Below are positions 58,508-64,000 of a DNA stretch of 64,000 nucleotides, piece after piece. The notes under the pieces are model-generated. The model saw nothing but the letters and a program-made list of their open reading frames with translations, was not told where the DNA came from and ran no database searches. This DNA comes from Streptomyces sp. MP131-18 (GTDB lineage Bacteria > Actinomycetota > Actinomycetes > Streptomycetales > Streptomycetaceae): assembly GCF_001984575.1 (NCBI RefSeq), contig NZ_LZNS01000001.1, forward strand, positions 6,124,398 through 6,188,397, in the 5' to 3' direction. Made by a program: the position numbers and the translations under genes. How positions within the stretch are numbered: the stretch's first letter is position 1; each line of letters begins with the position of its first letter.

Positions 58508-59463
58508 CGATGGCGACCCATACGACACCGAGAAACGGCCACGAGCCCGAGGGCACCGCGCCGCCCGTGCGCCCCACCCCCGAGGCCGTCCCGGGCGGCG
58601 GCCTGGTGGGCACAGGCCGCGCCCGGCGTGTCCGCAGGCGCGGCGAACGCAGCCGCGCGGCGTCCATCGGCCTGCACGCGACGCTGCTCGTCGCCGCGCT
58701 GATCGCCGTGTTCCCGCCGTTCTGGCTGCTGGTCACCTCCTTCAAGCCGAAGGCCGACACGTTCACCAGGTCGCTCGTCTCCAACTTCACGCTGGACAAC
58801 TACGACCACGTGATCAACGACACCGAGTTCCTCACGTGGTTCGGCAACTCGGTGCTCATCGTGGTGATCACCACCGTCATCGGCGTGTTCATCTCGTCCA
58901 CCACCGGCTACGCGCTCAGCCGCTTCCGCTTCCCCGGCATGCGGCCGCTGCTGTGGACCCTGCTGATCACGCAGATGTTCCCCATGGCCGTGCTGATCGT
59001 GCCGCTGTACAACCTGATGGCGCGCTACGGCCTGCTCAACCAGCCGACCGGCCTCATCGTCACCTACCTGACCATCGCGGTGCCGTTCTGCGCCTGGATG
59101 ATGAAGGGCTTCTTCGACACGGTGCCCGTTTCCATCGACGAGTCGGGGCGGGTCGACGGCCTCACCCCGTTCGGCACGTTCTGGCGGCTGATCATGCCGC
59201 TGGCCAGGCCCGGCCTGGCCGTCACCGGCTTCTACACGTTCGTCACCGCCTGGGCCGAAGTCGCCTACGCCACGGCGTTCATGACCGGCGAGCAGAACCT
59301 GACGCTGGCCGGCGGCCTCCAGACCTTCGTCAACCAGCACACCCAGGACTGGCACCTGATGACGGCCGCCGCGGTGCTCATCGCGGTGCCCGCCACGCTG
59401 GTCTTCGGGTACGCACAGCGCCACCTCCAGTCCGGCCTCACCGCAGGCGCCACCAAGTCCTGA
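58504..59463 (+). CDS. malG: Maltose ABC permease MalG
   Basis: A 319-residue permease with a charged cytoplasmic N-terminus, then six helices and the EAA loop VPVSIDESGRVDGLTPFGTFWRLIMPLARPG. GTG at 58504 overlaps the malF stop; ATG at 58510 is a possible alternative. The alpha-glucosidase follows after about 60 bp. Confidence 0.93.
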   Translation: MTMATHTTPRNGHEPEGTAPPVRPTPEAVPGGGLVGTGRARRVRRRGERSRAASIGLHATLLVAALIAVFPPFWLLVTSFKPKADTFTRSLVSNFTLDNYDHVINDTEFLTWFGNSVLIVVITTVIGVFISSTTGYALSRFRFPGMRPLLWTLLITQMFPMAVLIVPLYNLMARYGLLNQPTGLIVTYLTIAVPFCAWMMKGFFDTVPVSIDESGRVDGLTPFGTFWRLIMPLARPGLAVTGFYTFVTAWAEVAYATAFMTGEQNLTLAGGLQTFVNQHTQDWHLMTAAAVLIAVPATLVFGYAQRHLQSGLTAGATKS

Positions 59464-59525
59464 CCGGACCGAGGGCGCCCCCCGGCCCTTCGCCCGCCCC
59501 CGCACGCGACACTCCCAGGGATGAC

Positions 59526-61196
59526 ATGACCCAGCACCTCGCCGACCGCACCCAGCCGACCAGCGGCCCCGCAGGCGTCACCGGCAGCCGGCCCGACTGG
59601 TGGCGCGACGCGGTCATCTACCAGGTCTACCCGCGGTCCTTCGCCGATGGAAACGGCGACGGCATGGGCGACCTGCCAGGCATCCGCAGCCGGCTGCCCT
59701 ACCTCGCAGGGCTCGGCGTCGACGCCGTCTGGCTCAGCCCGTTCTACGCCTCGCCGCAGGCCGACGCGGGCTACGACGTCGCCGACTACCGTGCCATCGA
59801 CCCCATGTTCGGCGATCTGCACGACGCCGACGCCCTCATCCGCGACGCCCACGACCTGGGCCTGCGCATCATCGTCGACCTCGTGCCCAACCACTCCTCC
59901 GACCGGCACGAGTGGTTCCAGCGCGCGCTGCGCGAAGGTCCGGGCTCCCCGCTGCGCGCCCGCTACCACTTCAGGCCCGGGCAGGGCGAGGCGGGCGAAC
60001 GGCCGCCCAACGACTGGGAGTCCATCTTCGGCGGCCCGGCCTGGACCCGCACGGACAACCCCGACGGCACGCCCGGCGAGTGGTACCTGCACCTCTTCGC
60101 CCCGCAGCAGCCCGACTTCAACTGGGAGAACCGGGCCGTGCAGGACGAGTTCCGCTCCCTGCTGCGCTTCTGGCTCGACATGGGCGTCGACGGCTTCCGC
60201 ATCGACGTCGCCCACGGCCTGGTCAAGGCCGCGGGGCTGCCCGACATGGGCCGCGCCGAGCAGCTGAAGATGCTCGGCACGCAGGTCCTGCCCTTCTTCG
60301 ACCAGGACGGCGTGCACGACATCTACCGCTCCTGGCGCCAGATCCTCGACGAGTACCCGCAGCCGCGCATCGGCGTCGCCGAGGCGTGGACCCCCACCGC
60401 CGACCGCACCGCGCTGTACGTGCGCCCCGACGAGCTGCACCAGGCGTTCAACTTCCACTACCTCAACACGCCGTGGGACGCGGCAGGGCTGCGCCGCGTC
60501 ATCGACTCCTCGCTCGACTCGATGCGGCCCGTCGGCGCCCCCACCACGTGGGTGCTGTCCAACCACGACGTGGTGCGCCACCTGACCCGGCTCGGCGGCG
60601 GCCCGGCGCGGGCCCGCGCCGCGACCCTGCTGATGCTCGCGCTGCCCGGCTCCGCGTACATCTACCAGGGGGAGGAACTGGGGCTGCCCGAAGTCACCGA
60701 CCTGCCCGACGAGGTGCGGCAGGACCCCGCGTTCTTCCGCCGCGGCGCCCGCGCCGAATCCGACGGGCAGGACGGTCTGCGGGACGGCTGCCGCGTGCCG
60801 ATACCGTGGACCGCGCAGGGCGAGTCGTACGGCTTCGGCAGCGGCGGCAGCTGGCTGCCGCAGCCCGCCGCCTGGGGCAAGCTGGCCGTCGCCGAGCAGA
60901 CCGGCGACCCCGAGTCGACCCTGGAGCTGTACCGGGCGGCCCTCGCCATCCGCAGGGGCCACCCGGCGCTCGGCGCGGGCGACGCCGTCGAGTGGCTGGC
61001 CGCGCCCGCGGGCGTGCTCGCGTTCCGCCGCCGCGGCGCGGACGGCTCCGCCCTGGTCTGCGCCGTGAACACCACCGAGGCACCCGTGCCGCTGCCCGAG
61101 CTGCTGACGGAGTCCGGCCACGCGCTGCTGGCCAGCGGCCACCGCCCGGCCGGCAGCACGCTGCCGGCGGACACCACGGTGTGGTGGCAGGCGTGA
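59526..61196 (+). CDS. Alpha-glucosidase (GH13)
   Basis: A 556-residue cytoplasmic GH13 enzyme. Motifs are DLVPNHSSDRHEW, GFRIDVAH (nucleophile Asp227), GVAEAW (acid/base Glu286) and SNHDVVRH (His347-Asp348). It would release glucose from imported maltose or malto-oligosaccharides. It shares the operon strand with malEFG and is followed by a MalR-like gene. The window's other GH13 enzyme (31479-33074) is a more distant relative. The start is ATG at 59526; the alternative at 59521 is out of frame. Confidence 0.93.
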   Translation: MTQHLADRTQPTSGPAGVTGSRPDWWRDAVIYQVYPRSFADGNGDGMGDLPGIRSRLPYLAGLGVDAVWLSPFYASPQADAGYDVADYRAIDPMFGDLHDADALIRDAHDLGLRIIVDLVPNHSSDRHEWFQRALREGPGSPLRARYHFRPGQGEAGERPPNDWESIFGGPAWTRTDNPDGTPGEWYLHLFAPQQPDFNWENRAVQDEFRSLLRFWLDMGVDGFRIDVAHGLVKAAGLPDMGRAEQLKMLGTQVLPFFDQDGVHDIYRSWRQILDEYPQPRIGVAEAWTPTADRTALYVRPDELHQAFNFHYLNTPWDAAGLRRVIDSSLDSMRPVGAPTTWVLSNHDVVRHLTRLGGGPARARAATLLMLALPGSAYIYQGEELGLPEVTDLPDEVRQDPAFFRRGARAESDGQDGLRDGCRVPIPWTAQGESYGFGSGGSWLPQPAAWGKLAVAEQTGDPESTLELYRAALAIRRGHPALGAGDAVEWLAAPAGVLAFRRRGADGSALVCAVNTTEAPVPLPELLTESGHALLASGHRPAGSTLPADTTVWWQA

Positions 61197-61259
61197 GCGC
61201 TGCCGAACGGCGCGCCGCGCGGCCGGGCCGTCGCGGGCACGTCCGCCCGGGAGGCGGCC

Positions 61260-62294
61260 GTGGCTGAGCCGGGCGCGGCGCTGCCGCAGCCCGCCCGGCT
61301 GGCCGACATCGCCGGGCAGGCCCGGGTCAGCGAGGCCACGGTCAGCCGGGTGCTCAACGGCAAGACGGGCGTGGCGGCGGCCACCAGACAGCGGGTGCTC
61401 GCGGCGCTCGACGTGCTCGGCTACGAACGGCCGGTGCGGCTGCGGCAGCGCAGCGCCGGCCTCGTCGGGCTGGTCATCCCCGAGCTGACCAACCCGATCT
61501 TCCCCGCGTTCGCGCAGGTCATCGAGCAGGTGCTGGCCGGGCACGGCTACACGCCCGTGCTGTGCACGCAGAGCCCGGGGGGCGCGACGGAGGACGAGCT
61601 GGTCGACCAGCTCGTCGAACGCGGCGTCACGGGCATCGTGTTCATGTCAGGACTGCACGCCGACACCACGGCCGACCCGGCCAGGTACGCGCGGTTGAGC
61701 GGGCGCGGGGTGCCGTTCGTGCTGATCAACGGGTTCAACCCGCGGGTGAAAGCCCCGTTCGTCTCGCCCGACGACGCCGCCGCCACCCGCATCGCGGTAC
61801 AGCACCTGCGGGCGCTCGGCCACCGCCGCGTCGGCCTGGCCGTGGGCCCGCACCGCTTCGTGCCGGTGCGGCGCAAGGTCGCCGGCTTCCGGGAGGAGAC
61901 CGCGGAGGAAGGCGTCGTGCAGCACTCGCTGTTCAGCGTCGAGGGCGGCCAGGCGGCCGCCGCGGTCCTGCTCGACGCGGGCTGCACGGGCATCGTCTGC
62001 GGCAGCGACATGATGGCGCTCGGCGCGATCCGCGCCGTCCGGCAGCGCGGCCTCGACGTGCCGCGGGACGTGTCGGTCGTCGGCTACGACGACTCCGACC
62101 TGTTCGCGTTCACCGACCCGCCGCTCACGACGCTGCGCCAGCCGGTACGGGCGATGGCGAGCGCCGCGGTGAACGCGCTGCTCGAAGAGATCAACGGCAA
62201 CCTGGTACAGCACACCGAGTTTGTCTTCCAACCGGAACTGGTGGTCAGAGGATCAACGGCCAAGGTCCCTCCGGAAGTTGATCGAAGCGGTTGA
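61260..62294 (+). CDS. Second MalR-like LacI-family regulator
   Basis: A 344-residue LacI-family regulator strongly similar to MalR across its length: the HTH ARLADIAGQARVSEATVSRVLNGKTGVAAATR, and effector-domain segments such as SAGLVGLVIPEL, GYTPVLCTQSPGGATEDELV and SDMMALGAIRAVRQRGLDVP. The GTG start at 61260 follows GGGAGGCGGCC. It sits just after the alpha-glucosidase, on the maltose operon strand. It could be a paralogue that shares or has split control of this locus or of the other glucoside operon. Confidence 0.92.
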   Translation: MAEPGAALPQPARLADIAGQARVSEATVSRVLNGKTGVAAATRQRVLAALDVLGYERPVRLRQRSAGLVGLVIPELTNPIFPAFAQVIEQVLAGHGYTPVLCTQSPGGATEDELVDQLVERGVTGIVFMSGLHADTTADPARYARLSGRGVPFVLINGFNPRVKAPFVSPDDAAATRIAVQHLRALGHRRVGLAVGPHRFVPVRRKVAGFREETAEEGVVQHSLFSVEGGQAAAAVLLDAGCTGIVCGSDMMALGAIRAVRQRGLDVPRDVSVVGYDDSDLFAFTDPPLTTLRQPVRAMASAAVNALLEEINGNLVQHTEFVFQPELVVRGSTAKVPPEVDRSG

Positions 62295-62320
62295 ACGCCG
62301 CGCCGTCCGCCCCTGCTTAC

Positions 62321-62674
62321 TCACGCCACGGTGCAGCGGATGAGTTCGACGACGAGCTGCGAGGCCGGGAACCAGGGCGCGCGCGGGTCGCCGTAGGGCA
62401 GGCAGTCGTCGGGTCGGGGCGCTAGGCCCCCGTTCGGGGTGGGCGTGAAGAACCCGCCGAACACGCCCCAGGTCCGCGGCTTGCGGACCCGAACGGTCAC
62501 CGGATCGGTCAAGTGCGGGCAGTAGCGGGTGGCCAGGGCCGCGCAGGGGCGGCAGACCGGCGGCTTGGTGCACAGCATCCGCTCGGGCCAGTCCGGTGAC
62601 GCTCCTGGCCCGGCGGGGCGTTGGAGCAGGAACAGCCACCCCTTGGCCGTGCGGCTGGCCTGCCCGCCGCAGAC
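62321..62674 (-). pseudogene. 5'-truncated remnant of a conserved Streptomyces CxxC protein
   Basis: A minus-strand reading frame that begins with no start codon, directly after an in-frame TAG (62675-62677). It opens VCGGQASRTAKGWLFLLQ and continues through KPPVCRPCAALATRYCPHL, RVRKPRTWGVF, PYGDP and QLVVELIRCTVA. I recall this cysteine-rich pattern from a widespread streptomycete protein of unknown function whose N-terminus is missing here. An internal ATG at 62578 would give only 85 residues. It is probably decayed. Confidence 0.65.
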
Positions 62675-62700
62675 CTAATCCGTTGCTGAGGACGTAATGG

Positions 62701-62820
62701 GCCTGGCGCGACCTCTACATCCCCTCCCGGCGGCTCTACTTCGCCACGGCCCGCCCTGCGGAACACGCCGACGTCATCGTGTACAACGATCCGATCCAAC
62801 TGCCGGCCTGGGCGGCACAC
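62701..62820 (+). pseudogene. C-terminal remnant of a uridine-kinase-like gene
   Basis: In the + frame from 62701, just after an in-frame TAA (62695-62697), the translation WRDLYIPSRRLYFATARPAEHADVIVYNDPIQLP resembles the last part of streptomycete uridine/nucleoside kinase-like proteins. Nothing of the P-loop half remains. The piece meets the truncated minus-strand gene at about 62.68-62.70 kb, so both look cut at the same junction. The identity rests on recall of the family only. Confidence 0.5.
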
Positions 62821-62839
62821 GGCAGGTCGGCTGAGGGGC

Positions 62840-63635
62840 TCAGGGCTTGCGTCCGACTCCGCCCACGAGATCGGCCACGAGTGCGTCCCACTCGTGCGTG
62901 TAGGGGAAGCAGGTGTCGGGGCGCCATGAAGTCAGCGGGACGACGCCCGGGGCGACGAGGTCGAGGTTGTCGAAGTAGCCGGCGATCTGCTTGGGGGAGC
63001 GCAGGTGGTAGGGGAAGGGGACGGATCGGTTGTATCGCGCTTGGAGGGCGCGCCACTCCACCGAAGTGTTCCGACACGTCGTGTGTCATGAGATGGCTTC
63101 CGGCGGGAAGTCCGGCCATCAACTCCCGCACGGTCGCGCATGCTTGCTCGTACGTCGCAGTGTGGCCGAGGATGCCGCTGAGCACGAGGGCGACGGGCCG
63201 CGAGAGGTCGAGGGTGTGCGCTGCGGCGGCGAGGACCTCGTCGGGCTGGTGGAGGTCGGCCAGCACACAGGTGGTGGTGTCCCCTTCCGCCCGGGCGAGG
63301 AGCCAGTTGGCGTGCCGTACGGTCTGCGGGTCGTTGCCGACGTAGACGACGCGGGCCGAGGGATTCGCCCGTTGGGCGATCTCGTGGGTATTGCCCGTGG
63401 TCGGCAATCCTGAGCCGATGTCCAGGAACTGGCTGGGACCTGCCTCCCGTGTCAGGTAGTCGACCGTGCGGATGAGGAAGTGCCGAGTGCTCCTCACCCT
63501 TTCCAGCACTCCGGGGTATTCCGTGGCCAGTCGGTTGCCTGCGGCTCGGTCCACGGCAAAGTTGTGGATGCCGCCGAGCCAGTGGTCCCAGATGCGTGCC
63601 TGGCTTCGCACGGAGATGTCGGTCTCCGATTCCAA
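62840..63635 (-). pseudogene. S-adenosyl methyltransferase (DUF574), frameshifted
   Basis: The N-terminal part (from TTG at 63635) shows the family features SQARIWDHWLGGIHNFAVDRAAG, FLDIGSGLPTTGNTHEIAQ (SAM loop) and SRPVALVLSGILGH, to HDVSEHF. The expected C-terminus, VEWRALQARYN...FFDN-like AGYFDNLDLVAPGVVPLTSWRPD, continues in another frame to 62840. The switch falls near 63062-63070 (CACTTCGG); loss of two bases from a CACAC would explain it. So the gene is probably inactive, unless the base sequence is wrong. Families of this type are numerous in streptomycetes, with unknown substrates. Confidence 0.78.
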
Positions 63636-64000
63636 GTCCGGGCCAGGAACAGAGGATTACAGTGCATGTGGGTTGTCGGTCACCTGTCCATTGCAGCGAC
63701 CCGGGCGGCGGGATCACAAGGGAAGTTGTCGCCTCCTGCTCGTGTGAGTGATGTCGAGGCGATGTCAACGGAGACGTCGCCATGAATTCCCCCGCATGTT
63801 GGGGGGTATTGCGCGTTCCTTTCGGGGTACGCTGCCGCGCCTGCGATGCGGGGTGTCGCGGCACCGGCTTGACCAGGCGGGGAAGTAACAGTCCCGGCAG
63901 AAGTGTTGAGGGCAGCTGGTCGACACGATCATATGGGCGGCGTTGACTTTCCTCCCGCCAGCGGCGCCCGGTCGGCGCGGGATTTACGGGCGAAACGTTT
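63636..64000. other. 365-bp right-end region without a supported gene
   Basis: Upstream of the methyltransferase remnant I see no convincing gene. There is a weak inverted repeat CCCCC/GGGGG at 63789-63805. An ATG at 63933 opens a frame (MGGVDFPPASGARS...) that runs off the window end and includes a TTA codon at 63984-63986. It lacks a good ribosome-binding site, and I do not support it as a gene. Base composition is lower in GC than the rest of the window, consistent with acquired or decaying DNA. Confidence 0.5.

Noticed and set aside
63933..64000. Partial gene starting at 63933 and running off the window
   Set aside because: It has only 22 codons, a weak ribosome-binding site and no recognisable sequence; a TTA codon alone is no support.
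1..64000. CRISPR array, tRNA or insertion sequence
   Set aside because: I saw no regularly spaced repeats, no cloverleaf-like sequences and no transposase motifs.

Overview
This window reads as the chromosome of a Streptomyces-type actinomycete. It is very GC-rich, GTG starts and four-base ATGA/GTGA gene overlaps are frequent, and one TTA codon stands out. Several families are characteristic of the group: conservon genes, S-adenosyl methyltransferases of the DUF574 type, LAxTG (sortase class E) wall anchors, PspAB, and the order glnE - PAP2 - malR - malEFG - alpha-glucosidase, which from memory matches the Streptomyces coelicolor chromosome. I see no tRNA, rRNA, CRISPR array, insertion sequence or prophage.

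Left block (about 0-21 kb): a surface-polysaccharide locus. It holds a CDP-alcohol phosphatidyltransferase convergent with a TagD-like cytidylyltransferase; an overlapping set of GT4 glycosyltransferase, Wzz-like protein with a degenerate kinase domain, Wzx-like flippase and NHL-propeller protein; and a convergent Wzy-like polymerase. After a short insert (PH-like membrane protein, SDR, MOSC protein) come a second GT4 enzyme, a GT2 enzyme, a lipoprotein and a 921-residue secreted propeller/FN3/LamG/DNRLRE protein. The block ends with Gmd and GDP-fucose synthase type enzymes (GDP-6-deoxyhexose supply) and the priming sugar-phosphate transferase.

Heme block (21-27 kb, plus 36.5-37.3 kb): hmuTUV is divergent from two tandem proteins, each with two HtaA heme-binding domains and an LxATG-type anchor. 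A near-perfect DtxR/IdeR iron box lies between them. A heme oxygenase at 36.6-37.2 kb has its own iron-box-like palindrome. Together these describe iron-regulated capture, import and degradation of heme.

Middle block (27-45 kb): a LysR regulator divergent from a serine/threonine dehydratase, a DUF5685 protein with a Gly/Cys-rich tail, and a Sua5-type protein. A glucoside operon follows (solute-binding protein, two permeases, GH13 enzyme, no ATPase). Then come housekeeping genes: map, a small conserved protein, npdG, panB, an EEP-family membrane protein, htpX-pspAB and nadE.

Right block (45-64 kb): a terpene synthase converges on a reduced conservon made only of cvnC, cvnD and a CYP157-like P450 without the ExxR motif; cvnA and cvnB are absent. 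Next are glnA2, glnE and a PAP2 protein. The maltose locus is malR, divergent malEFG, alpha-glucosidase and a second MalR-like regulator, with palindromic operator candidates before malE. The last 1.7 kb is decayed DNA: two truncated gene remnants meeting at a junction and a frameshifted DUF574 methyltransferase.
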